A stretch of 64,000 nt of DNA, taken from contig NZ_CP151657.1 of assembly GCF_038405225.1 (NCBI RefSeq), positions 2,790,001 to 2,854,000 on the forward strand, written 5' to 3'. Position numbers and translations under genes: made by a program. The DNA comes from Arthrobacter citreus. Its GTDB lineage: Bacteria > Actinomycetota > Actinomycetes > Actinomycetales > Micrococcaceae. The notes beneath the pieces were generated by a model, which was not told the DNA's origin, searched no databases, and saw only the letters and a program-made list of their open reading frames with translations. This document shows, in pieces, positions 7,822 to 16,402 of this stretch (the first letter of the stretch is position 1; each line of letters opens with the position of its first letter).

Positions 7822-7849
7822 CATGATGCCCTGACGGGGGCGCCCTGAC
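7813..7849 (+). repeat. Stop-containing short repeat, three copies
   Basis: GTGCCCTGAC at 7813-7822 (containing the vsr TGA stop) recurs as ATGCCCTGAC at 7826-7835 and GCGCCCTGAC at 7840-7849. Further degenerate 16-bp repeats of the form GAGATCCATTCCGTGC continue to about 7918. Confidence 0.7.
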
Positions 7850-7949
7850 GCCAGAGATCCGTTCCGCACGGGGTCCAGCCCATGCGAGATCCATTCCGTG
7901 CGAGGTCCATTCCACCCGGGTCACCGGCGCAGAGGTCCGCGGCGGGGAA

Positions 7950-7955
7950 TAGACT
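7950..7955 (+). promoter_or_regulatory. Candidate -10 (TAGACT) for the HAD gene
   Basis: The hexamer matches the -10 form used repeatedly in this window. It would give an mRNA with a leader of roughly 86 nt before the SD-led ATG at 8048. Confidence 0.35.
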
Positions 7956-8047
7956 CGATCAAACCGGCGCGCTTCATCACCGTCGCGGCCGGAAACTACA
8001 GGTTTACAGCACTCGTGGATGGGTGCGTTCAACGGGAGGAAGACAAT

Positions 8048-8737
8048 ATGGCTGACAGCACCGCCAAGCGTGGCGTGCTTTTCGACGTCGATGGAACCCT
8101 GGTGGATTCGAATTACCTGCACGCTGTGGCCTGGTGGCAGGCCTTCCGCCAGCAGGACCACGATGTTCCCATGTCAGCCGTGCACCGGGCGATCGGAATG
8201 GGCGGAGACAAGCTGGTGGAACATCTGCTCGGCGAAGACCGAAACGAGGACATGGACGAGCAGTTGGATGACGCTCACGGCGCCATTTTCTCCACTTGGT
8301 GGCCATCCCTGCGCTCCTTTGACGGCGCCCGCGACCTCCTGCTGGCCTGCGCAGACAAAGACCTGACGGTGGTCCTCGCTTCCTCTGCATCCGAGACGGA
8401 GCTCAAGGTGCTGCGCACCGTCATCGACGCCGATTCGGCCATTAGCGCCGCCACCAGTTCATCGGATGCCACGGAGTCAAAACCCTCACCCGAAATTCTG
8501 CAGGCGGCACTGGATTCCTCCGGACTGACCGCCCAGGACACGGTGTTCGTTGGAGATTCAGTGTGGGATGTGAAGGCAGCCGCTGCGCTGGAAATCCCCA
8601 CCATCGGCTTGCTTTGCGGTGGTACGAGTGAAGCGGAACTCCGCGACGCCGGCGCCGAAGAAGTCTGGGAGAACCCACGCGAGCTGCTGGAGAGCCTGAA
8701 CTCATCCATGTTGGGGAAACTGATCGCCGGCGCCTAA
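8048..8737 (+). CDS. HAD-family phosphatase
   Basis: A 229-residue haloacid dehalogenase-superfamily hydrolase, probably a phosphoglycolate- or beta-phosphoglucomutase-like phosphatase. Motif I DVDGTLVDSN (residues 13-22) holds nucleophile Asp13 and acid/base Asp15. Motif II (VVLASSAS) and the C-terminal GDSVWDVKAA, with the metal-binding Asp of motif IV, are in the expected order, with a helical cap domain between. The natural phosphate ester is not predictable. The start is set by GGGAGGA, 6 nt upstream of the ATG; a longer frame upstream lacks conservation. It is monocistronic, followed by repeats and a terminator. Confidence 0.88.
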   Translation: MADSTAKRGVLFDVDGTLVDSNYLHAVAWWQAFRQQDHDVPMSAVHRAIGMGGDKLVEHLLGEDRNEDMDEQLDDAHGAIFSTWWPSLRSFDGARDLLLACADKDLTVVLASSASETELKVLRTVIDADSAISAATSSSDATESKPSPEILQAALDSSGLTAQDTVFVGDSVWDVKAAAALEIPTIGLLCGGTSEAELRDAGAEEVWENPRELLESLNSSMLGKLIAGA

Positions 8738-8795
8738 TCAGAGCTGGGCTTACCAGAGCTGGGCCTTACCAGAGCTGGGCCTTATTCGAGCTGGT
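8733..8795 (+). repeat. 15-16 bp tandem repeat starting over the stop codon, four copies
   Basis: Units at 8733-8748, 8749-8763, 8764-8779 and 8780-8795 share CCTTACCAGAGCTGGG. The first copy contains the TAA stop of the HAD gene. Confidence 0.8.
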
Positions 8796-8890
8796 GGGCG
8801 GCCGTCGTCAAAGTCAGCACCAGCGCCAGCGCCCGCGCTAGGCAAACACCGCCTTGTGCGCCGCCTCCATGACGGAAACAGAACACTGTG
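8796..8890. other. Intergenic spacer between HAD gene and operon terminator
   Basis: The 389-bp gap between the HAD gene and the lipoprotein gene contains the tandem repeat (8733-8795), the terminator (8891-8923) and the promoter/operator region (8952-9025). In this remaining stretch I see no open frame with a start signal and no other structure. Confidence 0.6.
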
Positions 8891-8923
8891 AGGGCCGGGA
8901 ACATTCACGTTCCCGGCCCTTCG
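8891..8923 (+). terminator. Hairpin terminator
   Basis: A perfect 12-bp stem (AGGGCCGGGAAC at 8891-8902 with 8909-8920), a 6-nt loop and little downstream T. It separates the HAD gene from the sugar operon. Confidence 0.65.
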
Positions 8924-8973
8924 GCGTGCACCTGACCAGGCGGAAAAGAGCATGAAACAGACGCTTCATGTGA

Positions 8974-9025
8974 TTGACACCACATCCGATCTGTACAAGG
9001 GTAGGCGCAGCGGAAGACGCTTTCC
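8974..9025 (+). promoter_or_regulatory. Candidate promoter and LacI-type operator for the sugar operon
   Basis: TTGACA at 8974-8979 is a perfect -35; the -10 is not obvious. The near-palindrome GGAAGACGCTTTCC (9012-9025) has a central CG and 4-bp perfect outer arms, as LacI-family operators do. The octamer AGACGCTT within it recurs at 8959-8966, on the other side of the -35. No LacI-type regulator is encoded in the window. Confidence 0.35.
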
Positions 9026-9126
9026 AAGGCCCCGGGATTCCAAATTCCCGTCCGGGTTCGCGGCGACTTTCCGCTGACAGGAAGCAACGACGCCCCCTGC
9101 CTGCACGTCAACGGAGAGGTACTGCC

Positions 9127-10464
9127 ATGCCCCGACATCCGATTCGCCCCACCGAACAGCACCGCAGCGGCAACGCGCGGCGCTTCCGCTCCCTGGCGGC
9201 TGCCGCTGCCTGCCTTGCCCTGACGCTGACCGCGTGCGGAGGCGGCTCCGGTTCCGAGTCCGCCGACGGCGGCGACGTGGAACTCACCTTCACCTGGTGG
9301 GGAGCCGATGCCCGGGCCCAGCTCACTGAACAGGTCATCGACAAATTCGAAGAGGAAAACCCCGGCATCACCATCAAGGGTGACTGGGGCGGTTGGGAAG
9401 GCTACTGGGACAAGCTGGCAACCTCCACCGCCGGCGGCGACGCCCCCGACGTCATCCAGATGGATGAAACCCGCATCGCTGCCTACGGCGAGCGTAATGC
9501 CCTGCTGGATCTCACAACCCAGGAAGACATCCTGGATCTTTCCGAGATGGAGCCGGAAGTCCTCCAGACCGGCGAAGTCAAGGGCGGCGCCCTGGCTGGA
9601 GTCCCGGTTGGTGTGGGCATCTTCTCCGTTGGCGTGAACCCCGCCATCCTGGAACAGGCCGGACTTCAAATGCCTGATGACACCACCTGGACCTGGGACG
9701 ACATGTTTGACATGGCTGCCCAGGTTAGCGAAAAACTCGGCAGCGAGGGCGTGTACGGATTCGACTTCTTCGGCACCCAGGCCGCGGAGCTGGGAACCTT
9801 CGCACGCCAAAACGGCGAAGAGGTGTATCCCCGCGACGGGGAAACCCCTGTCAGCACCGAAACGGTCGAAAAATACTTTGAGACGGCCCTTGAACTCATG
9901 GAGACCGGAGCAACGCCTGCCGCTTCCACCCAGGCAGAAAGCACAGGGAACATTGAGCAGTCGCTGTTCGGTACCAACAAGAGTGCCTTCCACCTGCAGT
10001 TCCATACCCAGATCCAGGCGTTCGTGGACGCCAGCGGATCCGATCTGAAGCTCCTGCGCCTGCCCGCCCAGGAAGAGGGCGAGCCACAGAACATGGTGAA
10101 CAAGGCCTCCATGTACTGGTCCATTTCCTCCCGGACCGAGCATCCGGAAGAAGCCGCCAAGTTTGTGAACTTCCTGATCAACGACGAAGACGCTGCCTCC
10201 ATCCTCAAGGTCGAACGAGGAGTGCCGGCCATTCCCAGCATCCAGGAAGCCCTGAAGCCGCAGCTGACCCCCACGGGCACCATGTCGCTGGAGTTTGCAG
10301 CAACCATGCAGGAGGAGGTTGTGACACCTCCGCAGGTGACACCCGCCAACGCCTCCGACTTCAGCACCGAGTTCACCCGAATCGGCAACGAAGTCCTCTT
10401 TGGCAGCCAGAGCCCGCAGGAAGGCGCCAAGACGGTGGTGGCTTACCTGGAGGGCCTGCAATAG
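9127..10464 (+). CDS. ABC transporter sugar-binding lipoprotein
   Basis: A 445-residue extracellular solute-binding protein of family 1 (UgpB/MalE-like). The N-terminus has a basic stretch, a hydrophobic core rich in Ala/Leu and a lipobox LTLTAC with the lipidated Cys, followed by GGGSGSES, so the mature protein is anchored to the outer face of the membrane. The motif FTWWGADARAQLTEQVIDKFEEEN (read in two parts around residues 55-80) is typical of carbohydrate-binding members. GGAGAGG upstream fixes the ATG at 9127. No permease or ATPase genes follow, so it must pair with components encoded elsewhere. The ligand is presumably a sugar or glycoside handled by the next genes. Confidence 0.88.
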   Translation: MPRHPIRPTEQHRSGNARRFRSLAAAAACLALTLTACGGGSGSESADGGDVELTFTWWGADARAQLTEQVIDKFEEENPGITIKGDWGGWEGYWDKLATSTAGGDAPDVIQMDETRIAAYGERNALLDLTTQEDILDLSEMEPEVLQTGEVKGGALAGVPVGVGIFSVGVNPAILEQAGLQMPDDTTWTWDDMFDMAAQVSEKLGSEGVYGFDFFGTQAAELGTFARQNGEEVYPRDGETPVSTETVEKYFETALELMETGATPAASTQAESTGNIEQSLFGTNKSAFHLQFHTQIQAFVDASGSDLKLLRLPAQEEGEPQNMVNKASMYWSISSRTEHPEEAAKFVNFLINDEDAASILKVERGVPAIPSIQEALKPQLTPTGTMSLEFAATMQEEVVTPPQVTPANASDFSTEFTRIGNEVLFGSQSPQEGAKTVVAYLEGLQ

Positions 10465-10582
10465 CTCCACCGGTTTCTGGCTCTTTCGGCCAGTCCCGTT
10501 TTCGCGATTCCTTCCCTGTTCCGGCCTTCCCACTTCTGCCTACCTTCCCACTTCCTACTTCCTTTCCCTGGAGCCTTTTCCT

Positions 10583-11683
10583 ATGACACGTCTTTTCCGC
10601 ACCGCAATTGTTGGTACCGGCGGCATCGCCCAGGCGCACGCCAAGAGCATGGCCACTCTGAGCGGCCGGGCGCAGGTGGTGGCCGCGGTTGATGTTGATC
10701 CCGGCCGGCTGGCAGCTTTCTGCGATGAATGGAACATTGAAAACCGGTATTCCTCGCTCACTGAACTGCTGGCAGCGCAGGACCTGGATTTGGTCCATTT
10801 GTGCACCCCGCCGGGTTTCCACAAGGATCAGGCCATTGAAGCGCTGGGCAGCAACGTGAACGTGCTGTCGGAAAAGCCGCCGGCGTTGACCCTGGCGGAC
10901 ATGGATGAGATTGCGGCGGCTGAGGCGGCCTCGGAGGCCTTCTTTGCCACCGTTTTCCAGCACCGCTTTGGATCGGGAGCGGAGAACCTCAAGCGCCTGA
11001 TGAGTGGAGATGACCTCGGCCGTCCGCTGGCCGCAATCTGCAACACCCTCTGGTACCGGCCCGACAGCTACTTTGACCTTCCGTGGCGGGGACAGTGGCT
11101 GGTGGAAGGCGGTGGGCCGACCATGGGCCACGGGATCCATCAGTTCGACCTCCTGCTGTCCCTGTTGGGGAACTGGAGCGAGGTGACGGCAGTTGCTGCC
11201 CGGCAGGCTCTTCCCACCAACACCGAAGACTTTTCCGCTGCGATTGTCAGCTTTGAAAACGGCGCGGTTGCCACCATCATCAACAGCCTCCTGGCGCCCA
11301 AGGAGACCAGCTACCTCCGCTTCGATTTCAGTGGAGCGACGGTGGAGCTCGAGCACCTGTACGGCTATTCGGATGACAGCTGGTCCCTCTCCCCCGCACC
11401 GGGCCATGAGGATCTGGAACGGCAGTGGAAAGAGGGCTTAACGGGACGGGCGTCCGGGCACTCGTCCCAGTTTGCCGCCATCTTCGACGCCCTTGAGTCC
11501 GGCGGCGTACCGCCCGTTACCAGCACGGATTCCCGGATGACCATGGACCTCATAGCTGCCATCTACGCCTCCGCGTTTACCCGCAAGCCGGTCTCCCGCG
11601 GATCGATCGACAAGAACTCCCCCTTCTATGGGGCCATGGATGGCAACTCCGCCCCGTGGGCAGACGTGAAAGAGAGCCACTAA
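10583..11683 (+). CDS. Gfo/Idh/MocA-family oxidoreductase
   Basis: A 366-residue NAD(P)-dependent sugar or inositol dehydrogenase-type enzyme. The N-terminal Rossmann motif is AIVGTGGIAQAHAKS (residues 8-22). SEKPPALTLADMDE near residue 95 carries the EKP motif whose Lys is catalytic in the family. The helical/sheet C-terminal domain includes GGGPTMGHGIHQFDLLL, with the conserved His. The ATG follows GGAG by 10 nt. The gene lies 118 bp after the binding protein and overlaps the next gene in TAATG, indicating coupled translation. The substrate is unknown; the context suggests oxidation of an imported sugar or cyclitol. Confidence 0.87.
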   Translation: MTRLFRTAIVGTGGIAQAHAKSMATLSGRAQVVAAVDVDPGRLAAFCDEWNIENRYSSLTELLAAQDLDLVHLCTPPGFHKDQAIEALGSNVNVLSEKPPALTLADMDEIAAAEAASEAFFATVFQHRFGSGAENLKRLMSGDDLGRPLAAICNTLWYRPDSYFDLPWRGQWLVEGGGPTMGHGIHQFDLLLSLLGNWSEVTAVAARQALPTNTEDFSAAIVSFENGAVATIINSLLAPKETSYLRFDFSGATVELEHLYGYSDDSWSLSPAPGHEDLERQWKEGLTGRASGHSSQFAAIFDALESGGVPPVTSTDSRMTMDLIAAIYASAFTRKPVSRGSIDKNSPFYGAMDGNSAPWADVKESH

Positions 11684-12669
11684 TGAGCCAGCACCACTCC
11701 CCCCTCACCGAGCCGGGACGCCCGGGACTGTCCCTGGACCACGAGCACGGACGCAGTTTGCGGGTGGCTTTCGACGGCCAGGACATTTTCCGGTACGTCT
11801 ACGGCCCCTGGGATCCTCAGTTTGAATCGCCCCGCCCCTATTTCCACCCCCTGACCACGCTTGGCGGCAAGGAAGTCAGCACCTACCGCCCCCATGATCA
11901 CCTCTGGCACAAGGGGATGGCCTGGTCGCTGCCCAACGTCGGAACCGAGAATTTCTGGGGCGGGCCAACCTATAACCGCGGCCGCGGCTATGAGCAGCTG
12001 GAAAACAACGGATCCACCAACCACGTGGAGTTCACCTCGCTGGAAGTCACCCCAGAGCGCATCACCGTGGTGGAAAGCTTGGAGTGGATCACCCAGGCCG
12101 GCGAACTGTGGGTCCGCGAGGAGCGTCGGTTTGCCGTGGAGGTCCTTGATGGCGAGCACGGCGAGCGGGCGTGGGCGCTGACCTATGCCACCAACTTCAC
12201 AAATGTTTCCGGCGCGGAGATCGTGATGGGAAGCCCCACCACGAAGGGCCGCGAAAATGCCGGCTACGGCGGGTTGTTCTGGCGGGGACCCCGGTCCTTC
12301 ACCGGCGGTTCCGTCTACATTCCCGGCCGGACCGGCGGGGACGATCTCAACGGAATCCGAGCACCGTGGATGGCTTTCAGCGGCCAGCACGACGGCGAGG
12401 GCGGGGCATCCACCCTGGTGTTCGTCGATTCTCCACACAACTCCTATCCCGGCGGGGAGAACACCGAGTGGTTTGTCCGCACCGGAATCTTCGCCGTCGT
12501 CAGCCCGTCTCCGTACTACTCGACGGAATTCACCTTCGAGCCGGGCCACAGCCTGTCCTATGAGTACGCCGTGGTCATTGCGGACGAGGACCGGGGCGTG
12601 GAAGGGTCGGAGCAGTTAGCTGCGGCCAGTCTCCAGCTGCTCGGCGTGTCAACGTCAGCGGGGCGCTGA
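11683..12669 (+). CDS. DUF6807/PmoA-like protein
   Basis: A 328-residue protein of the family annotated 'PmoA' or DUF6807, usually found with Gfo/Idh/MocA oxidoreductases in sugar utilisation loci. Despite the name, nothing connects it to methane monooxygenase. Characteristic segments are RPYFHPLTTLGG, YRPHDHLWHKGMAWSLP and the later GYGGLFWRGPRSF; the His-rich HDHLWHKG segment could bind metal or substrate. No signal peptide or membrane segment is seen, so it is likely cytosolic. TAATG overlap with the gene before and TGATG overlap with the cupin gene after show an operon. The reaction is not known. Confidence 0.75.
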   Translation: MSQHHSPLTEPGRPGLSLDHEHGRSLRVAFDGQDIFRYVYGPWDPQFESPRPYFHPLTTLGGKEVSTYRPHDHLWHKGMAWSLPNVGTENFWGGPTYNRGRGYEQLENNGSTNHVEFTSLEVTPERITVVESLEWITQAGELWVREERRFAVEVLDGEHGERAWALTYATNFTNVSGAEIVMGSPTTKGRENAGYGGLFWRGPRSFTGGSVYIPGRTGGDDLNGIRAPWMAFSGQHDGEGGASTLVFVDSPHNSYPGGENTEWFVRTGIFAVVSPSPYYSTEFTFEPGHSLSYEYAVVIADEDRGVEGSEQLAAASLQLLGVSTSAGR

Positions 12670-13448
12670 TGCTGAAGGATTCCGGCGGCGCTCCGGCGGG
12701 CTTTCCCGGCGGCACCGGCGTCACGCGCATCAATGTTTACACGTGGGATGCCGTGGACGGCCAGTGCGGAGGCAGCCCGCATCTGCATACCGCCACCACT
12801 GAAAGCTATGTAGTGGTGGGTGGCCGCGGGCGGGTCCAAACGCTGAGCTCTGCCGGATTTGAGGAGCACTCCCTCACCCCGGGGACAGTGCTGTGGTTCA
12901 CCCCTGGGACAGTTCACCGACTGATTAACGACGACGGCGCCCTGGAGATTGTTGCCGTGATGGGCAACTCCGGGCTCCCGGAAAACGGTGACGCCGTCCT
13001 TACGTTTCCGGAGCCATACCTCGATGATCCGCAGAGGTACCGGGACGCGGCGACGCTTCCTCCCGGGGGCTCCGTGGAGTCCCGGGAAGCTGCCGTGATA
13101 GCCCGCCGGGACCTCGCAATGGAAGGCTTCCTCACCCTGCGGGACCGGGTGGAGGAGGAAGGGCCACAGGCCATGGAACACCTCTACCGGCAGGCCGCCG
13201 CCCTGGTGCAGGACAAAGTGGCCACGTGGAGCACGCTCGTCCACAATGGTCCCCTGGCACAGGCCCGGCAGAGCGTGGAACATCTGGAGCAGTTGGCCCG
13301 GGCCGATGGCAGCCACCTGCTCAACGCCGTCGTCCGCTCCGCGGCGCCCACGTCCCCGGATCCCGTGTACGGGATGTGTGGCCGGCTCCAAACCTGGAAC
13401 CTCATGCCGTCGAGCACCGGGGTGGCCAGTCCCGTGCAGCCGCTCTGA
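12669..13448 (+). CDS. Cupin-domain protein
   Basis: A 259-residue protein with an N-terminal cupin fold. The first cupin motif appears as SPHLHTATTESYVVVGGRG (about residues 36-54), giving HxH plus a Glu as likely metal ligands, and the second as PGTVHRLINDDG around residue 78. The C-terminal 150 residues are mostly helical and not a recognised domain. Such proteins act as sugar isomerases, epimerases or sensors. Its start overlaps the DUF6807 stop (TGATG), making it the fourth and last gene of the sugar operon. Exact activity unknown. Confidence 0.75.
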   Translation: MLKDSGGAPAGFPGGTGVTRINVYTWDAVDGQCGGSPHLHTATTESYVVVGGRGRVQTLSSAGFEEHSLTPGTVLWFTPGTVHRLINDDGALEIVAVMGNSGLPENGDAVLTFPEPYLDDPQRYRDAATLPPGGSVESREAAVIARRDLAMEGFLTLRDRVEEEGPQAMEHLYRQAAALVQDKVATWSTLVHNGPLAQARQSVEHLEQLARADGSHLLNAVVRSAAPTSPDPVYGMCGRLQTWNLMPSSTGVASPVQPL

Positions 13449-13527
13449 TCCGCGGGGCCCGGCCACCCCGCAGGCCGGTGGTACTGTCGAAAAATTGCTT
13501 CGAGAAGACATTTCGAGAGGATCTCCC

Positions 13528-13827
13528 ATGACCACTGAACCCACCGGCCCCGCCAACACCGACGAGGATCCCCTGGGCCCCAGCGCACCGCAGCCCGAAC
13601 CCACCGGCGATCCGCGCCGGCCCGGCTCGTCACCGGACAGTGCCTCGAACATCCGCGATGCTCAGGGCACGTCTCCGGGCGGCACCGTTCCCGCCGGCCA
13701 TTCCGGCGGCACCGCTGATTCCGGCAGCCTGAACCCTTCGAGCGCCTCGAACGGTTCAGGGGCGGATGGCGGCCGGGGATCAGCGCCCGAGGATGCCTTG
13801 AATGAACCAGAGTCCGCGGACGGCTAA
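13528..13827 (+). CDS. Disordered Gly/Ser/Pro-rich small protein
   Basis: A 99-residue hydrophilic protein, rich in Pro, Gly, Ser, Asp and Asn and without predicted secondary structure or hydrophobic segment. It starts MTTEPTGPANTDEDP and ends NEPESADG. The ATG has a good SD (GAGAGGA) 7 nt upstream, and codon use matches neighbouring genes. Similar low-complexity proteins are common in Micrococcaceae, but their function is unknown. It is transcribed alone and converges with tex. Confidence 0.6.
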   Translation: MTTEPTGPANTDEDPLGPSAPQPEPTGDPRRPGSSPDSASNIRDAQGTSPGGTVPAGHSGGTADSGSLNPSSASNGSGADGGRGSAPEDALNEPESADG

Positions 13828-13836
13828 GCTCCCGCC

Positions 13837-13884
13837 CTAGACCAGTCCGCCGCTAGACCAGGCCGGCGCTAGACCAGTCCGGCC
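13837..13884. repeat. 16-bp tandem repeat over the tex stop codon, three copies
   Basis: Exact 16-bp period: 13837-13852, 13853-13868 and 13869-13884, consensus CTAGACCAGTCCGGCG. The last copy is the true 3' end of tex (codons AGLV and the TAG stop); the other two are downstream copies, each with its own TAG. Confidence 0.92.
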
Positions 13885-16388
13885 CGGCGCAGCGCCTCGG
13901 CCATCGGCCCCTGCGCCGGGGCGGCAGCTGGCGGACGGCGCCGGTTGTTGCCCGGCGCCGGACTGCCCGCTTTGGCGCTGCGCGCGGGCGCCGCGCCCTT
14001 GCCGGAGCTGTTGGCATCGGATCCCTTTGCAGGAAGGTTCTTTGCGGCGTTCTGTCCCATATTCCGGTTGTTCCGCTCGTTCCTGTCATTTCGGTCATTC
14101 CGGCCGTTCCGGTCCTTCCGCGGCGTCCGCGGCTCCCGGGGAGCGGCTGCGTCCTCGTCCAAGCGCAGCGTGAGGGAAATGCGCTTGCGTTCCGGATCAG
14201 CCTCCAGCACCCGGACCTTGACCACCTGACCGGACTTCACGACGTCGCGCGGGTCGGAGATGAAAGTGCTGGACATGGCGGAAATGTGCACCAGTCCGTC
14301 CTGGTGCACGCCCACGTCCACAAAAGCCCCGAAGGCCGCCACATTGGTGACTACGCCGTCCAGCACCATCCCGGCGCGGAGGTCACTGATTTTTTCGACC
14401 CCTTCGGAAAACGTGGCCGTGCGGAAGGCCGGACGCGGATCACGCCCGGGTTTGCGCAGCTCGGCCACGATGTCCAGGATGGTCGGCAACCCGGCTGACT
14501 CGTCCACGAAAGCCGACGGTTCCAGGGTATCCAGCGCTGCTCCGGCCGGACTCATCTCCGCCCCCGCTGCGGCGAGGATGCGGCGGGCAATGCCGTAGGA
14601 CTCCGGGTGCACGCTCGATGCATCCAGCGGCTCGGAGCCTGCCGTCACCCGCAGGAAGCCTGCGCACTGCTCAAACGCCTTGGCGCCGAGGCGGGGCACC
14701 TTCTTGAGGTCCGCACGCCGGGCGAAGGGGCCGTTCTCGTTACGGAAGGCCACAATGTTCTCGCTCAGCAGTGGACCGACGCCGGCGACCCGCGTCAACA
14801 GTGCCGGCGACGCCGTGTTCACGTCCACGCCCACGGCGTTGACGCAGTCCTCAATCACCGCGTTCAGTGACCGTTCCAGCTTGGCCGCTCCGACGTCGTG
14901 CTGGTACTGACCCACACCGATCGACTTCGGATCAATCTTCACCAGCTCGGCGAGCGGATCCTGCAACCGGCGCGCGATGGACACCGCGCCGCGCAGCGAA
15001 ACATCCATGCCCGGCAGTTCGGACGAGGCCAGGGCCGACGCCGAATAGACTGATGCGCCAGCTTCGGAGACCACAAGTTTCTGCAGGCCTGCCTGCGGAA
15101 GCAGCCGGATCAGTTCGGTGGCCAATTTGTCGGTTTCGCGCGACGCGGTGCCGTTGCCAATCGCAATGAGATCCACACCGTGCTCCTGCACCAGTGCGGC
15201 CAGCCGGGACAGAGCTTCGTCCCATTTGCGGGCGGGGGCGTGCGGATAAATGGTGTCGGTGGCCACCGGCTGTCCGGTGCCGTCCACGACGGCCACCTTC
15301 ACTCCGGTGCGCAGGCCCGGGTCCAGGCCCAGTGTTGCGCGGTTGCCGGCCGGGGCTGCCAGCAGGACATCGCGGAGATTCGCGGCGAACACCCGGACTG
15401 CTTCTTCTTCGGCCGAGGTGAACAGCCGCACGCGCAGGTCGATGGAGAGTTTGGCCAGAATCCGCCGCCACGCCAGCTGCGCAGTCTGCAGCAACCACGC
15501 GTCCGCCGGCCGGCCGCGGTCCGCGATGCCCAGACTTGCCGCCACCGCCCGTTCGTACTTCTGCCGGGCGGCGGCAAGCGCCGCGGCGTCAGCCGGGTCC
15601 GCCTCCGCAAGGTCCAGGTCCAGGATGCCTTCCTTCTCTCCGCGCAGCAGGGCCAGGACCCGGTGTGAGGGCATTCCCGATGGTGACTGCGCAAAATCAA
15701 AGTAATCGGCAAACTTCTGGCCTTCAGCTTCCTTGCCCGCTTTCACCCGTGAACGCATCCGGCCCTGCTTCCACAGCCGCTCGCGCTGTTCGGTGAGCAG
15801 GTCCGCATCCTGCCCTGCCCGTTCAATCAGGATGGCGCGTGCTCCGGCGAGCGCCTCCGCGGCATCCGGAACAGTGTCATTTCGATATCCGGCGGCGGCA
15901 CGCTCCGGCTCCAGCTGGGGGTTGGCCAGCAGTGCTTCGGCCAGCGGCTCCAGGCCGGCCTCACGGGCAATCTGGGCTTTGGTTCGGCGTTTGGTCTTGT
16001 AGGGCAGGTAAATGTCTTCGAGCCGGGACTTGGTTTCGGCAGCATCAAGTGCCGCTTCCAGCGCCGGGGTCAGCTTGCCCTGGCTGTCGATGGCTTCCCG
16101 GACCGCTGCCCGCCGTTCCTCCAGTTCGCGCAGGTACCGCAGCCGGTCATCGAGTTCACGCAGCTGCGTATCGTCGAGCGTGCCCGTGGCTTCCTTGCGG
16201 TAGCGGGCAATGAAGGGCACAGTGGAGCCCGCGTCCAGCAGATCGACGGCGGCTCGCACCTGCCAGGCCGCAACCCCGAGCTCCGCGGCAATCAAAGCGC
16301 AGACACGGTCGGTGGCCAGTTGGGCGGCCTTCTGGGAGGACGTTGGTTCGGGCTTTGATTCTTTGGGCTGTACCGGGGGAAGACTCAC
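13869..16388 (-). CDS. tex: Tex-family RNA-binding transcription factor
   Basis: An 839-residue cytosolic protein of the Tex/YhgF family. Domain order is intact: N-terminal helical Tex region with IARYRKEATG and DIYLPYKTKRRTKAQIAREAG (residues 60-150), YqgF-like RNase H fold beginning at LGLDPGLRTGVKVAVVDG, tandem helix-hairpin-helix region (NTASPALLTRVAGVGPLLSE) and an S1 RNA-binding domain (GVVTNVAAFGAFVDVGVHQD). A basic disordered tail follows, with repeated Arg-Asn dipeptides. Homologues affect transcription termination or toxin gene expression by unclear means. It is transcribed alone between a small protein and a regulator pair. Confidence 0.95.
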   Translation of the reverse strand: MSLPPVQPKESKPEPTSSQKAAQLATDRVCALIAAELGVAAWQVRAAVDLLDAGSTVPFIARYRKEATGTLDDTQLRELDDRLRYLRELEERRAAVREAIDSQGKLTPALEAALDAAETKSRLEDIYLPYKTKRRTKAQIAREAGLEPLAEALLANPQLEPERAAAGYRNDTVPDAAEALAGARAILIERAGQDADLLTEQRERLWKQGRMRSRVKAGKEAEGQKFADYFDFAQSPSGMPSHRVLALLRGEKEGILDLDLAEADPADAAALAAARQKYERAVAASLGIADRGRPADAWLLQTAQLAWRRILAKLSIDLRVRLFTSAEEEAVRVFAANLRDVLLAAPAGNRATLGLDPGLRTGVKVAVVDGTGQPVATDTIYPHAPARKWDEALSRLAALVQEHGVDLIAIGNGTASRETDKLATELIRLLPQAGLQKLVVSEAGASVYSASALASSELPGMDVSLRGAVSIARRLQDPLAELVKIDPKSIGVGQYQHDVGAAKLERSLNAVIEDCVNAVGVDVNTASPALLTRVAGVGPLLSENIVAFRNENGPFARRADLKKVPRLGAKAFEQCAGFLRVTAGSEPLDASSVHPESYGIARRILAAAGAEMSPAGAALDTLEPSAFVDESAGLPTILDIVAELRKPGRDPRPAFRTATFSEGVEKISDLRAGMVLDGVVTNVAAFGAFVDVGVHQDGLVHISAMSSTFISDPRDVVKSGQVVKVRVLEADPERKRISLTLRLDEDAAAPREPRTPRKDRNGRNDRNDRNERNNRNMGQNAAKNLPAKGSDANSSGKGAAPARSAKAGSPAPGNNRRRPPAAAPAQGPMAEALRRAGLV

Positions 16389-16402
16389 CCGGCCATTGTT
16401 CC

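Noticed and set aside
8905-10533. 542-codon minus-strand frame over the sugar-binding lipoprotein gene
   Set aside because: The plus strand encodes an intact lipoprotein with signal sequence and SD; the antisense translation has no recognisable domain.
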